Source of the DNA: Amorphochlora amoebiformis
Lineage: Eukaryota > Cercozoa > Chlorarachniophyceae
Assembly: GCA_054601695.1 (NCBI GenBank)
Contig: BAAHQB010000025.1
Coordinates: 1-64,000 of the forward strand
Direction of reading: 5' to 3'
Length of the DNA: 64,000 bases
This document shows, in pieces, positions 1 to 18,141 of this stretch (position 1 is its first letter; each line of letters begins with the position of its first letter). The position numbers were made by a program, and so were the translations under genes. The notes beneath the pieces were generated by a model. The model was given only the letters and a program-made list of their open reading frames with translations. It ran no database searches and had not been told where the DNA came from.

Positions 1-154
1 CCCTAACCGAAATCGTTACTTTAGATATTCTAGTATTATGTAAGCATTCTTTAATTTTGATAAAATGAAAACGCTTTGTTTTTGCATTACTGTGTAGATT
101 GAAGTTAAAGTCATGAGCAATCAATAGATGAAAGTTTACTGTTTTGTATGAAGT

Positions 155-2421
155 TCAAAATGTTGATTTTAGTCTAGCGCATGTCTCGTTTTCCTGGAGG
201 CTAGGTACGTGTGCGACTTCTTCCCGGCCTGTCATTGATGACCCTGTCGAATCATGTTGTTGTAGGCGACGACGTTGAGCGGCATGCAATTGTTGCATCT
301 CCCATTCTATTTGCATTCGATCGAGAGAATCAACAGATCGGGGCTCGCGCTCTATGTGTTGTGATGTGAGAGCAGGTGAACGGGTTGAGGAAGGTAGTCG
401 TCGAGCAGTTGGCCTTGGTGCAGACTGTCCGCGGTCAACTTGATACATAATTTTGGATTCGGAATATCTACGCCGTTCTTCCACGCGGCGTGCGTGGATT
501 CTGGGGTCCACATGCCTCGAATCCAGAACTTGCTTACGATCCCCAACATGTCTGTGATCCGAGACTTGCGTGGAATCCTCAACCTGCCTTTGATCCATGA
601 CCTGCCTTGGATCCATATGGGCATTCATAACCTGCCTTGGATTCAAAACCTGCCTGACATTCATAACCTGCCTGGGATCCCCAATCTGCCTGGTTTCTAC
701 AACCTGCCTAGGATCCAATTGGCTGTGCAGGCTCTGGTTCGTTAAGTTGTAGCGTACTGGCATCTCGTCAAGATGTACTCTGTCATCGTGACGCACCATG
801 GTCACATTATGACGATGGAGCTCGCGCTGGCGCTGACGTTGGCTATCCAGCACATTTTGCTCTATCTGGCGGCCCAGGTCAAGATCCTGGTGGGTCTCTA
901 TTCCCTCATTCTTCGGGCGGCGCGGCCGGGAGACCCGGTGTTGGATCTGTCGTTGGATTTGGTGCTGTATGTGATGCTTGAGGGGGTCTCCATCGTGGTG
1001 GGGGGTTGAGTAAGCTGTTGAAGACACTCTGTCTCCATAAGCACGATCGTAAGATGCATAATATGAGCGGTCGCCCGGCTGACCGTAAGATCGCCCAGGT
1101 TGATACGGCTGCGCGTATGAACGTTCATAGGCTTGGTCGTAAGGCTTGCTATCGAACGACGGCTCATACGACTGATCATGCATACGAACAGGTTGCTCAT
1201 GCGACTGTTCGTACCCCGCTTGCCTTGACTGTTGGCGTTGTGGAGCAATGGCAACCAGGTTTGCGGATACTGATGAGTTTTTCGATCGATCTGTGGAAGC
1301 TCTGATGGAAGAGCGGTCGGATGCAAGGTCGCATGTGGACGGGTTAGACAAAATATCATAATGACGTCTATGCTGAGCACGGGGTTCAGTGTGTGGGTGA
1401 TAGGAAGAAGTATCCATAGGGTGGGAAGACATTCTTGGATGAGCCATTCTCCCACTTGCGACTCCATCAGCGCCATCCGTGGTCCCAGCTCCAGCCCGTG
1501 CCGGGACCCCAACCCCAGCCACGGCCTTGTTTACAGCCCTGGCATCCACGGCACTGACAATATCAATCTGAGTTCTTTTGCTAGGTGCTTCCCGAGCTGT
1601 ATCTTGATCTGAATGAGCATCAAGGTGAATGGCGCTGCCGTCACGATACGATGTGGGAGAAGGCGCTGGGGTTGTAGGGGGAGGTGGAGGTGGTCGAGCC
1701 TTGATGGCACTTCGATGATGAGTGGGGGATTGTGCACGTGGCATGCGGTTGTGGCAGGGGTTGAGGTTGAGATTTTCGCTCTGAGTGGGTCTATGTGGAG
1801 GGTATCGTGGATATTGGGACCCTGCGCGTTGTGCGGGATGCTGAGCGTGTTGATGATGGGGTTTGGGGGCAGCTTGAGGGGCAGATTCTGAATACGCTGA
1901 CTCTGGCGGAGAGGGACGGATTTGAGGTGATTTTGATGGATCAGAGTTAACATTTGCTTTCGGGCTTTGGGATGCGGAGTTAGATTTAGCCGACTCTACT
2001 CTCCTGAAAATACACATAAGTGAGTACCATGGATGACTATTAGGGTTAGCGTGCTCAGTGGCCGTGTAAGATGTGTGCATCCTATTAACCTGTAGGCCTG
2101 TTGTCCCGGAATGTGGGGCTTGGGTGACTTGGACGCAGATGACTTGGGGATCTTTCTCAATTTGGGAGATGGAACACTGGTGCTGGCGTTGGCACTGGCA
2201 CTTTCACTTGCGCTGAAACTCATCTTCTTGCCAGCAGTTGCCTTGGATATAACAAGGGAAGGATTGGCGAGGGATTGTACTCCTATTCGGGCCGCAAGCC
2301 CATCCCCAGGCCTGTCTCGTGGCTTAACTGGAACCTCTAACCTAGCCCCAACCAAAGGCTCAACCCGAGTCTTTGCTCCTGCTGTAGATTCCCTCTTGGT
2401 GGCCTTAACCCTTCGTTCAGC
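155..2421 (-). CDS. Basic low-complexity protein, two 3' exons
   Basis: I do not recognise a family. Two exons join cleanly. Exon 2090-2421 ends in phase 2 at a gttaat donor, and exon 155-2003 starts after a ttttcag acceptor and runs to a stop at its low-coordinate end. The first exon is rich in Ser, Lys and Ala with many SPK-type motifs, which suggests a nuclear or chromatin-associated protein. The second begins Ser/Pro/His-rich and contains a run of six prolines. A Tyr-rich stretch with SYxQ/SYDRAYG-like repeats follows, resembling prion-like segments, then about nine degenerate copies of a DPRQVM/xxRQV unit, then an Arg/Gln-rich tail. No catalytic domain is visible. The 1.85 kb exon is unusually long for this window. 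The repeated units keep the frame open, so it was probably expanded by in-frame minisatellite growth. More exons probably lie upstream. Confidence 0.55.
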
Positions 2422-2496
2422 CTAAACGCCATCAGAAACCTCAATGGGAGAAATTTATAGAAATAGGTTCTGGGAGATAGCCGTGGGTGCCATTAC

Positions 2497-5313
<2,817 letters not shown>

Positions 5314-5369
5314 CTCATCCAAATCGCCCATCCAAGGAATAATCATCCTTTTACATATTACCATTCACA

Positions 5370-5390
5370 TAAATAGATGCCTATGTATAT

Positions 5391-5434
<44 letters not shown>

Positions 5435-5548
5435 ATACATACATACATATGTATATGTGTATATATTTCGGATCTATGTGTATACATACACATACGCAGA
5501 TTATGTTATGTTATATATATATATATATATTATATTCATATATATATA

Positions 5549-5580
<32 letters not shown>

Positions 5581-5584
5581 TATG

Positions 5585-5636
<52 letters not shown>

Positions 5637-5684
5637 GCATATAGATATCTAGATATGTAACAATAAATACATACATATATTATA

Positions 5685-5730
<46 letters not shown>

Positions 5731-5740
5731 GCCCCCTACG

Positions 5741-5783
<43 letters not shown>

Positions 5784-5802
5784 GCATATATATGCATATA
5801 TA

Positions 5803-5839
<37 letters not shown>

Positions 5840-5862
5840 ATATATATATATATATATATATA

Positions 5863-5914
<52 letters not shown>

Positions 5915-5930
5915 ACACATGCAATATGTG
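5370..5930. repeat. (TA)n block with (CA)n inserts
   Basis: Near-continuous TA dinucleotide with short unique words and a (CA)n run at about 5740-5762. Long Tyr/Ile open frames on both strands are simple-repeat translations. Confidence 0.95.
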
Positions 5931-6004
5931 TCCGAAGTTGTGAAGCTTAGCCCCATGTAAGTTTGTGGAATCATTTCATAACACGGGAAATACTGCACAT
6001 GAAT

Positions 6005-6245
6005 CAGATACCCAACGTCAATCGAGTCATTACTCTACTCATCTCATGACAATCACGATGGTCGTCTAGGTGAATCGAGTCATTACTGTACTCATCTAGG
6101 TGAATCGAGTCATTAGTGTACTCATCTCATGATCATCTAGGTGAACCGAGTCATTACTCATTACTCTACTCATCTCATGACCATCTAGGTGAATCGAGTG
6201 ATTACTCATTACTCTACTCATCTCATGACGATGACGATGGTCATC
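6005..6245. repeat. TCATCTAGGTGAATCGAGTCATTAC minisatellite
   Basis: Several imperfect units combine 'tcatctaggtgaatcgagtc', 'attactctactcatc' and 'tcatgac'. Unit length varies from about 32 to 50 bases. The ORFs here translate the repeat. Confidence 0.85.
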
Positions 6246-6296
6246 TACTAAACACAGTGCACATACGAACACGCTACACATACGAACACGCTACAT

Positions 6297-6299
<3 letters not shown>

Positions 6300-6381
<82 letters not shown>

Positions 6382-6701
6382 TGTATATGTATGGATATAT
6401 ACATACATACATATACATGCATATAACATATATGCATGTATGTGTATATATAAGTATAGAGATTTGAGTTTCATCGATAGTTGTTTGAGTGTGTGAGGGG
6501 TGCCCGTACCCCTTGGGAAAGACGCCAAGGACTAATCGGGGTCGTTTGTCATCATATGGAAGAAATATACACCCAAAAACGTTCTGAATATCACCCAAAA
6601 AAAAATCTGAATATACACCCAAAAACATTCTGAATATACACCGAAAACATTCTTAATATACACCAAAAACAGTCTCAACAATCATACATGTAGACACATA
6701 T

Positions 6702-6768
<67 letters not shown>

Positions 6769-6974
6769 ATATATATATATATATATATATTTAATAATAC
6801 TATGCATAAATTTGTAAATATATATGTGTACATGATATATATATATATATCTAAGATATAAAAAAAACCAAAAAAAAATCTGAATATACACCCAAAAACA
6901 TTCTGAATATACACCGAAAACATTCTTAATATACACCAAAAACAGTCTCAACAATCATACATGTAGACACATAT

Positions 6975-7039
<65 letters not shown>

Positions 7040-7097
7040 ATATATATATATATATATATATTTAATAATACTATATATATATTTGTAAATATATATG

Positions 7098-7129
<32 letters not shown>

Positions 7130-7192
7130 GATATACAATATATATATATATATTGAAAATATTATATATACATATGTATACAAATACATTAT

Positions 7193-7223
<31 letters not shown>

Positions 7224-7286
7224 TACATATATATATAATATATATAGATATGTAATATATATGTATATATATATTATATATATATG

Positions 7287-7322
<36 letters not shown>

Positions 7323-7330
7323 TAGAGAGA
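6300..7330. repeat. TA tracts and a 273-bp tandem duplication
   Basis: A unit beginning at 6606 (tctgaatatacacccaaaaa) recurs at 6879, an offset of 273 bases. Both copies run through 'cattctgaatatacaccg', 'acagtctcaacaatcatac', a TA tract and 'tttaataatacta'. The unit itself contains four short relatives of 'ctgaatatacacccaaaaa' starting near 6570. (TA)n flanks it at 6300-6378 and 7080-7320. Confidence 0.85.
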
Positions 7331-7340
7331 GAGAGCAAAT

Positions 7341-7511
7341 ATGAATGACCCGGGCAATTTTGACGAGGGCAAAGGTTTGGTTACAACGGAGGGCTTCCGT
7401 GAATATGCTGTACCTGCAATGTCACAACCATTCAACCAATTCAACCGTGAATATGCTGCACCTGTAATGTCACAACAATACAACGCATTTCAACCACATA
7501 GCAAAATTTAA
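7341..7511 (+). CDS. Small ORF, 56 aa, with a duplicated 16-residue unit
   Basis: The frame runs from ATG 7341 to TAA 7509 in a non-microsatellite island just after a TA/GA tract. The start reads [13 protein letters not shown]. The peptide contains two successive versions of a 16-residue unit starting [10 protein letters not shown] and [10 protein letters not shown], encoded by a 48-base direct repeat. Composition is ordinary rather than low-complexity. No family is recognised and no splice partner was found. It could be a repeat-derived chance ORF or an exon. Confidence 0.25.
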   Translation: MNDPGNFDEGKGLVTTEGFREYAVPAMSQPFNQFNREYAAPVMSQQYNAFQPHSKI

Positions 7512-7561
7512 ATGCGTGTGAGCATAACAACAGTTTAACGACCAACACAACTGTCCGCCGC

Positions 7562-8062
7562 TCCAGAACTCCAAGAAATCCAAATATTCTCAACACTTGC
7601 AAACATTCGCAAACATCCAACATTCACAAGCATTGCCGAAAACTCCTAAACACTCGTAAACATTCGCATCATTCGCAAGCATTACCAACCACTCGCAAAC
7701 ACTCCCAAATATTCGCAACCATTCCCAAACACTCGCCAAAATTCCCAAACATTCGCAAACATTTGCAAGCATTCTTAAACATTCCCAAATACTCGCAAAC
7801 ATTCCCAAGCACTCCCAAACATTCGCAACCATTCCCAAACACTCGCCAAAATTCCCAAACACTCGCAAACATTCGCCAGCATTCTTAAACATTCCCAAAC
7901 ACTCGCAAACATTCTCAAACACTCGCAAACATTCCCAAACACTCGCAACATTCGCAAGCATTCCCACACTCTCGCAATCATTCCCAAACATTCGCAAGCA
8001 TTCTTAAACATTATTCCCAGACACTCGCAAACATTCCCAAACACTCGCAAGCATTCTTAACT
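7562..8062. repeat. ACATTCGCAAACATTCCCAAACACTCGC minisatellite
   Basis: About 500 bases of 12-base type units (attcgcaaacat, actcgcaaacat, tcccaaacactc) in irregular order. All three minus-strand frames stay partly open and give Cys/Glu/Val/Phe-rich strings (NVCECLGMF type). That is repeat translation, not a gene. Confidence 0.93.
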
Positions 8063-8184
8063 ACTCCCATTGCCTATACCCAATACTTGGCAAACAATCA
8101 TTAAACCATTCGCATGCTTCGTGGAATTCTAATCTTGTCTGTGCGTGTGCATGCATAGGTAATGTATAAATATGCTTGTTATAC

Positions 8185-8394
8185 AGGTAGTCTGCCCTCG
8201 CTTTCTCAGGGGTGGCGTGGCTAGGGTAAGCAGCGAAAAACTCTCCGTAGGCCGGGCTTGTCACCACGTGTTCGGCGCAAAACGGCGGCGATGGCAGTAA
8301 AGAGCAGTCTGAGAAACCCAAGACTTCGATTGAGCTGTTGATACCCTGTGACCCTGGGCACGCGGACGGCTCAGGTGACAGCACGATGGGCAGC
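8185..8394 (-). CDS. Probable internal exon, unknown protein
   Basis: The minus-strand segment is bounded by a ttttag acceptor and a gtataa donor, phase 2 at both ends, 210 bases. It encodes about 70 residues of balanced composition beginning LPIVLSPEPSACPGSQG and ending PSHATPEKARADY. GC content is clearly higher than in the flanks. I do not recognise the protein. It could belong to the minus-strand gene at 9.5-12.6 kb as a 3' exon, or to a separate gene. Confidence 0.4.
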
Positions 8395-8414
8395 CTAAAA
8401 TGCACATTTCATTT

Positions 8415-8423
8415 TACTATATC

Positions 8424-8460
<37 letters not shown>

Positions 8461-8576
8461 GTTATACAATTTAATCAACAGATCATACATATCATTTAAG
8501 ATTATGAAAACACACACATATGCATATATATATATATATTATATATATATATATATATTTAAATAGTTATACATAT

Positions 8577-8629
<53 letters not shown>

Positions 8630-8642
8630 ATATACATATACA

Positions 8643-8694
<52 letters not shown>

Positions 8695-8714
8695 ATATAT
8701 ATATAAATATTATA

Positions 8715-8752
<38 letters not shown>

Positions 8753-8822
8753 TGTATAGATATACATAAATCTACATGTAGAAATACTTACATATATGTG
8801 CACACAAACACACACACACACG

Positions 8823-8858
<36 letters not shown>

Positions 8859-8867
8859 CACACATAC

Positions 8868-8937
<70 letters not shown>

Positions 8938-9302
8938 TGTAAAAATATGTATGTATATATGTATATGTACATACATGTGAGTACAAATTTTGACACACGT
9001 AGAGAAAAGTATGTATATGATTTGACGGTGGTCAGTGTGTGACTTCCATGGTGCTTGGTGTATCTGGTGTTGGTATATGTGTATGCATGCATATGAGCGT
9101 GATATGTACATTAGCATTTCGTTACTTGATGTGTCCGAGGTTGAGGGTCCGGATGTTCGGCTTTGGGAACAAAATCCGGCATAGTTGGGAACCCACACTA
9201 AACCAAACATCACTCAAAAACATCCACTTTCAAATGCTAATATTACTCAAAACCATCCACTTTCAAATGCTAATATTACTATCACTACAGTCAAAACATT
9301 AC

Positions 9303-9371
<69 letters not shown>

Positions 9372-9418
9372 ATGTGTGCGTGTGTGTGTGCATTATGTGT
9401 ATACATGTACAGTAAAAC

Positions 9419-9460
<42 letters not shown>

Positions 9461-9480
9461 AATATATATGTGTGTAGTAT
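8415..9480. repeat. (TA)n/(CA)n tracts around a short unique island
   Basis: TA tracts at 8428-8458, 8525-8560, 8580-8765, 8825-8935, 9305-9360 and 9420-9455. The island 8985-9300 carries a direct repeat of 'catccactttcaaatgctaatattac' (near 9215 and 9250) and no supported coding sequence. Confidence 0.9.
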
Positions 9481-9529
9481 GTATATGTATGTAGGCGTTT
9501 AGGTATGTTAGCATTGAACCTGTTATTCT

Positions 9530-10390
9530 GAGCAGGGTGGGTGGTAGGATGGACCCTATAAACCTGTCTTTTGCCCCCATACCCAACCCCGTATCCATAC
9601 CCAACCTCATACCCATACCCAACCTCATACCCATCCAAATCACCCGTACTCCTACCTCCATCTCCATTTCCACCCACATCCCCATCCCCATCTCCATCTC
9701 CACCGATGTCCCCATCCCCATCCCCATCCCCATCTCCATCTCCAACCGACTCCCCGTCTCCAACCCCATCCCCATCCCCATCTATAACTCCATCTCCATC
9801 TCCATCTCCAGCCCCTAACCCTTCCCCGACTCCATCCCCATCCCCATCTCCATCTCCACCCCCACCCCCAACTCCATCTCCAACTCCATCCCCATCTCTA
9901 ACCTCATCCCCAAAGTCCTGAAAGCTGGTGCCACAGAGCCCTTTGATTCGAGGAGCAAGGATGCTGCTGCTGTCTTGTTGGGATTTGCTGCTGCTGTCTT
10001 GTTGGGATTTGCTGCTGCTGTCTTGTTGGGATTTGCTGTCACTCAAACCGGGGTTGTGAACCCCTGTACCTTCTGCTTTCAACATCACAAACAAGAACCA
10101 TCACCATGACTATCACCATAAGCATGCCCATGAGTAGCATGCCCATGAGTAGCATGACCATGAGCATGACCATGAGCATAAGCATGAGCATAAGCATGAC
10201 CATGACCATGAGCATGACCATGATTGAATATGAGTATGAGCATGATGAGCTGAGCATGAGCATGAGCATGAGCATGAGCATTAGCATGACCATGAGCATG
10301 ACCATGACCATGAGCATGACCATGACCATGACCATGAGCACGAGCATGACCATGACGATGACCAACACCACATGGGGCACACACACGCAC
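9530..10390 (-). CDS. Low-complexity minus-strand exons (Asp/Gly, SKSQQDSSS and His/Gly repeats)
   Basis: Three adjoining arrays each keep a minus-strand frame open. (CCCCATCTCCAT)n at 9575-9905 reads as Asp-Gly-Asp strings. A 27-base unit repeated three times at 9960-10035 reads SKSQQDSSS. (CATGAGCATGAC)n at 10100-10370 reads His-Gly/His-Ala strings. Non-repeat residues between them ([32 protein letters not shown]) look like ordinary protein. This may be the 3' part of the gene starting at 12610, but I could not phase the junctions. It could also be non-coding minisatellite. Confidence 0.3.
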
Positions 10391-10930
<540 letters not shown>

Positions 10931-10931
10931 T

Positions 10932-11047
10932 TTAGTCGAGATTACTTTGAGTTGTAGTTTGCGATTGTGGCCTAGGTTGGTGTTGAGATTGGTGTTGAGA
11001 TTGGTGTTGAGATTGCTGATGAGATTGAATTTGAGATTGTGCCGGAG

Positions 11048-11081
<34 letters not shown>

Positions 11082-12610
11082 AGGTTGGTGTTGAGGTTGG
11101 TGTTGAGGTTGGTGTTGAGGTTGAGGTTGGTGTTGAGGACGCATTTGAGTTTGAGTTTGAGATTGAGAATGAGGATGAAGGTGAAGTTGGGCATGAGGGT
11201 GAGGGTGAGGATGAGGGTTACGATGAGGGTGAGGATGAGGTTGAGGTTCAAATTTGACACAAACAACGCCTGGAAACCTGGCGAGAGAGATACAAAGGAG
11301 TGAGTGGAGTGTATTGTGGTTTGTTGAAAGGATGGGGTGCTGGTATGCGAGGTGGCAGGCATGGGAGGGGTAGGGGTAGGGGTAGGGGGTAACGGGAAAG
11401 GCGGCTAGGGTAAGACTGGCAAAGTGTTGGTGGTGGTGTGTGTGGGGGGGGGGCAATGGTTGGACGGAGCGAGAGGGTTGGGGCGACAGGTAATGGGTAG
11501 GGGTGTAGCGGTTTTGTAGGTGGGGGAATAAGAAATTTTGGGAACTGTTTCGTGAGAAGAGCGAAGCACGGAGGGGAGGTAGATAAGTAAGCTTTGGGTG
11601 TTAGTATCTCTGTTGGACCTGTGATCGTGTTTGTTAGGAGGGTTGAGAGTGGTGAAAACAATGGTGACGAGGTGGTGTGGGTTGGCGGCCTGGCGCATGT
11701 CCATTATCCCCCGGAAAACGCCGTCCCAAAATTGGTCGTGGATGCTGAGGGCACCTTTATTGGAAGTGCTGGTCTGTCCTGCATGAGGTTTGAAGGGTGG
11801 GGTTGGAAACAGACGTGTGGGATGGTTTTGGTTTGGATTTGTTGGCGTGGTGTGAGTTGCACGATTTGTGTCGAGGCTTGCAGGAATAGTGCTGGTATTT
11901 GGGGGATTATATGTTGGAAGCATGGGAGTGTTTATCAGGGGATCGCCCCGTCGGTTTCCAGGATGGTCGCTCGGGTGGCCGCTAGGTTGATCGGTTGGTT
12001 CAACTCGGATGTTGTCTTTTGCTTGATCACCTTTCAGTGGAGTAGCTGTTTGATCGCCTTTATGGTGGGCTGTTTGATCGCCTTCATAGTGAGGTGGTTG
12101 GACGCCTTTATCGTGAGTTGGTTGGACGCCTTCATGGTGAGGTGGTTGGACGCCTTTATGGTGAGGTGGTTGCACGCCTTTATTGTGAGGTGGTTGGACG
12201 CCTTTATTGTGAGGTGGTTGATCGCCTTTACGCTTATCTGCGCTTATTCGATCATCGGCCCTGCGGGTGGTTGCTATCCCCCCGTCTTTGCTGTCACCCT
12301 CACGGTCCAGCTTACAAATTCCGTCTGTACTGCCGCCGTTGTCCAGTGCCTTAGCGTCTTGAAATTCGACAGACATCGAGACTGACTGTGGCCTGTCCCA
12401 TACCCCTGCCGAGGCCGTTGCCTCTGTCTGTTCCGCGGTTCTAGCCTCTACTGGTGGGGCTTGGGGCTTAGGCTTGGAGATAGCGTCAGAAAGGCGTTTT
12501 TCTGTGTAGGCGGCCCAGGTCTTGGAGTCGGTGGCTCGGATCGGAGCATTCTCTGAATTATTGGACGCTTGACTCCACGCCTTGAGAGGATCGAACCGCA
12601 GAACCTCCAT
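10932..12610 (-). CDS. Repeat-rich protein with octapeptide array and Gln/His/Pro tail
   Basis: The start is taken at ATG 12610 ([12 protein letters not shown]). About 120 ordinary residues follow, with an Ala/Glu-rich segment. At roughly 12040-12240 comes a 24-base minisatellite encoding eight or more copies of [12 protein letters not shown] octapeptides (variants [16 protein letters not shown]). Then come a Pro/Thr/Asn-rich part and a conserved-looking stretch ending [22 protein letters not shown] near 11700. A donor should lie close to there. A Gln/His/Pro-rich frame (QHQPQHQP and an 11-Gln run) continues at 10932-11280. An alternative frame there reads NTNLNTNL, so the choice is uncertain. 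No family is recognised; the composition is common in transcriptional co-regulators. Confidence 0.45.
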
Positions 12611-13400
12611 TTTAGTACGGATGAACTAACCAATTATCATACATTCAGATATATTCCCACTTTATTCAACTGTGCCTATGTTTGCAATCATGAATACCCT
12701 TCCGTTTGGGGCGAGATAGTAGCGATCAAAGGTGCCTTTCGACTGACCGAACGTACGCTGGATCTGAAACACATCAATATTATTACACTATCAACTAGAA
12801 TAAGCAACACACTCGCCACAACCATTTTCACAAGCCATACACACAACCATAACCATAATCATGCACTGTCCTCAACACCACAACCCTCCTCCTATCTCCC
12901 ATACGCCAAACACAAACAAATGTGATGACAAGTTGGTTTTGTCAAGACCTTGCACCATTTCCACCCCTTTGGAAGCCACGTGGGGCCTCCTTCACCTGAG
13001 GGACGGGACCGTTGTCAGCTGTCAGTCACATAATTGCCCATACCACACACAAGTGAGATGGCGTATGATTCATGTCCCACACCAGACCAAATGACTACTC
13101 AACTACACATTCATCATACGTCATCTTCCCTTCCATTTGTCTGCATTTACCTACATGCACATGCACACATTGAACATGTATGCCCGATACAAGATAGATG
13201 GCTTCGACAACATAGTTGGTGGAGACAAGGTAGGTGGTCAAGATAGATGGTTTCGACAAGATAGATGGTTTCGACACAATATAGATAGTGGTTTGAAGTT
13301 TGATTCAGTTTTACTCATCCATTCGGGGTCATTTTTCTTGGTATCCTCCTTTGCCGCTCCATACTTGTCCCATACCGGACTACAACTCCACTGAATCACC
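12611..13400. other. Upstream region of the 12.6 kb gene, no gene found
   Basis: Unique sequence with mixed composition. A short tandem repeat of 'gatagatggtttcgacaa' lies at 13190-13285. Open frames are short and lack splice-supported partners. Confidence 0.5.
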
Positions 13401-13419
13401 AACGATACCATCATAGGTA

Positions 13420-13920
<501 letters not shown>

Positions 13921-14009
13921 ATTCCAATGTGTATGTAGTGATATATGGATAGGTGCAGTTGGTGACCGTTTTCTTCCCTCCGACGCGACAGATGGTGTTG
14001 ACAATCAGC

Positions 14010-14105
14010 TGTCCAAACCAAAGCACACCAAGCCAAACCAAAGCATACCAAAGCATACCAAAGCATACCAAACCAAACCAAAGCATACCAGACCAAAGCA
14101 AAGCA
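14010..14105. repeat. AAAGCATACCA minisatellite
   Basis: Units of 'aagcatacca', 'aaaccaaacc' and 'aagcacaccaag' are repeated about eight times. Confidence 0.85.
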
Positions 14106-14349
14106 ATGAAAAGCCCAATGGCAAGTGAATGAGTTGAATTCGTAAATAAGCAAGCGAGATTCAAGTCGAAAGAACCTTGTGGTTGTATCCCATGGAATGC
14201 AGCACCTAAGCGGGTTGTTGGGTTGGTGTATTTCATTAGAGATCTTGAGATCTTGAGGGTTAGGCATACTAGCCCCGTCATCAGATGGAGGTGTCGGTCA
14301 TTCAATGGAGCTGTACCCCGTTATGGGCCAGCATGGCAAGAAGGTCGCA

Positions 14350-14960
14350 TGTGTGCTTGCAAGAAGGATGCGTGTGTGTGTGTGTTTGCGAAAGGACGGG
14401 CGTGTTTGTGTTTGCAAAGGATGGGTGTGTTTGAGTTTGCGAAAGGATGGGTGTGCTTGTGTTTGCGAAAGGATGAGTGAGCTTGTGTTTGCGAAAGGAT
14501 GAGTGTGTTTGTGTTTGCGAAAGGATGGATTTGCTTGCGAAAGGATGGGTGTGCTTGTGTTTGCGAAGGGATGGGTGTGTTTGTGCTTGCGAAAGGATGA
14601 GTGTGCTTGTGTTTGCGAAAGGATGGATTTGCTTGCGAAAGGATAGGTGTGTTGGTGTTTGCGAAAGGATGGGTGTGTTTGGGTTTGCGAAAGGATGAGT
14701 GTGCTGTGTTTGCGAAAGGATGGATTTGCTTGAGAAAGGATGGGAGTGTTTGTGTTTGCTGAAGGATGGGTGTGTTTGTGTTTGCGAAAGGATGGGTTTG
14801 CTTGTGTTTGCGAAAGGATGGATTTGCTTGCGAAAGGATGGGTGTGCTTGCGAAAGGATGGGTGTGCCTGCGAAAGGCTTGCGAAAGGATAAGTAAGTAG
14901 CTTGCGAAAAGGATGGGTGTGTTTGTGAAATGGATGGTGTGGTTGTGAAAAGGATGGGTG
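14350..14960. repeat. GTGTTTGCGAAAGGATGGGT minisatellite
   Basis: About 20 imperfect units of 27-33 bases built from 'gcgaaaggatg', 'ggtgtg' and 'cttgtgttt'. All plus frames give CLRKDGCVCVCERM-type strings and two minus frames give Ser/His/Phe/Lys strings of more than 250 codons. These are repeat translations. A G-rich, degenerate continuation reaches about 15380. Confidence 0.93.
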
Positions 14961-15423
14961 TGCTTGCAAAAACTTGCGTTGTGAAGAGGTGGCGCCAGGG
15001 AGAACGTAGATGTGTGTGTGTTGTGGAGAGGTGGCGAAGGGGGAAGGGAGCCAAGGGGGGCGTGTGCTGTAAAGAGGTAGCCAAGGTGGGCGTGGGTGTG
15101 TGGGTTGTGAAGAGGTGGCCAAGGGGGTGGGGGGGGGGGGCTTGGCCCGTGTGTGTGTTAGTGTTATAAAAGGGTGCCCAATTACGTCAAGGGGGACGCT
15201 GGTGTGCGTGGTGTAAACAGGTGGGGGTGGGGGTTGCCGTAGATGTGTGGTACAAGGGTATGCAACACATCTTATATTTCGCGAAAAGGATGACGGAAGG
15301 GGAGTGGGTTTGTGGCGCGAAGAGGTGGCTATCCGGGGCGTAGGTTGTGATTACGAAAAGGATGGTCAATCTCTACGACGAGGCGGTTGTGTGTTGAGTG
15401 TTTGTATGTGATAGTACCTTAAC

Positions 15424-15644
15424 TTCCCCGTGATGGTGGACCCTGATGAGGGCGATCTTGATGGTCTGATGCCACTTCATGAGGTGCTCGGCCTGTGAAA
15501 TAAGGGTGAGACTGCCGCACATCTAGCACATGTTGATAGTCCAATTGTTAGGAACCAAAAATCCACCAGGAGGAATGCGGTATAATGGATCGATGCCATG
15601 TACATTATCACCACGTGCAAGCGCGCGGATGGTGCTGTCGTAGG
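15424..15644 (-). CDS. Two probable exons of an unrecognised gene
   Basis: Exon 15556-15644 (acceptor catgag, donor gttcct) and exon 15424-15492 (acceptor ttcacag, donor gttaag) join in phase. They read AYDSTIRALARGDNVHG, then IDPLYRIPPGGFL, then AEHLMKWHQTIKIALIRVHHHGE. The first exon could instead run on to 15530, but that phase gives a stop in the second exon. The composition is that of a folded protein. I do not know the family. Additional exons presumably lie on both sides; an open minus frame at 15646-15870 may hold one. Confidence 0.4.
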
Positions 15645-16112
15645 CTCATGTTGGGATATTACGATATTGTGATATTGGGGTATCCAGATGGCTGAGAGGT
15701 TTTTGGGCGTGTGGTAGATTCACAGGCAAGTTGGAACGGGGACGGGAGTGTCTCACCGTGAACTCTGCCGCAGCAGACAGGTGTTGGTGCGCTGTTTGGG
15801 CCATGCCAGGGATACCAAACCCACAGTACGGCCCCAAGACAAGGCAAACCGCCATTGTACCCAATTCCAATCCAATGCAAATAGAGTATGCCCTACAACT
15901 TACATCAAAACGTCATCGTCAGACCGCAAATCCATGCCTTTGTCTCAAACAAATAACATTACCTTCCGCCCAGCTCTCGACATATGTCACGCCAAGTGAC
16001 ACAGTTGGAATGAATGTAGCGGGATAGTGACGGGATAATGACGGGATTCACCGGGGAGTGACGGGATGTTGACAGTGGCGGGCAGTGACGGGGAGTTCTC
16101 GTCGGCACACAA

Positions 16113-18141
<2,029 letters not shown>

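Noticed and set aside
12585-12650. tRNA-like sequence on the minus strand (aattggttagttcatc ... ggttcgatcc)
   Set aside because: The B-box word fits, but neither an anticodon stem nor a T stem pairs and no acceptor stem is found; it also overlaps the start of a likely coding exon. At most a decayed tRNA relic.
14298-15122. Open minus frames of 260-274 codons rich in Ser, His, Phe and Lys
   Set aside because: They translate a minisatellite whose unit is a multiple of three; overlapping frames are equally open and no ordinary protein segment is attached.
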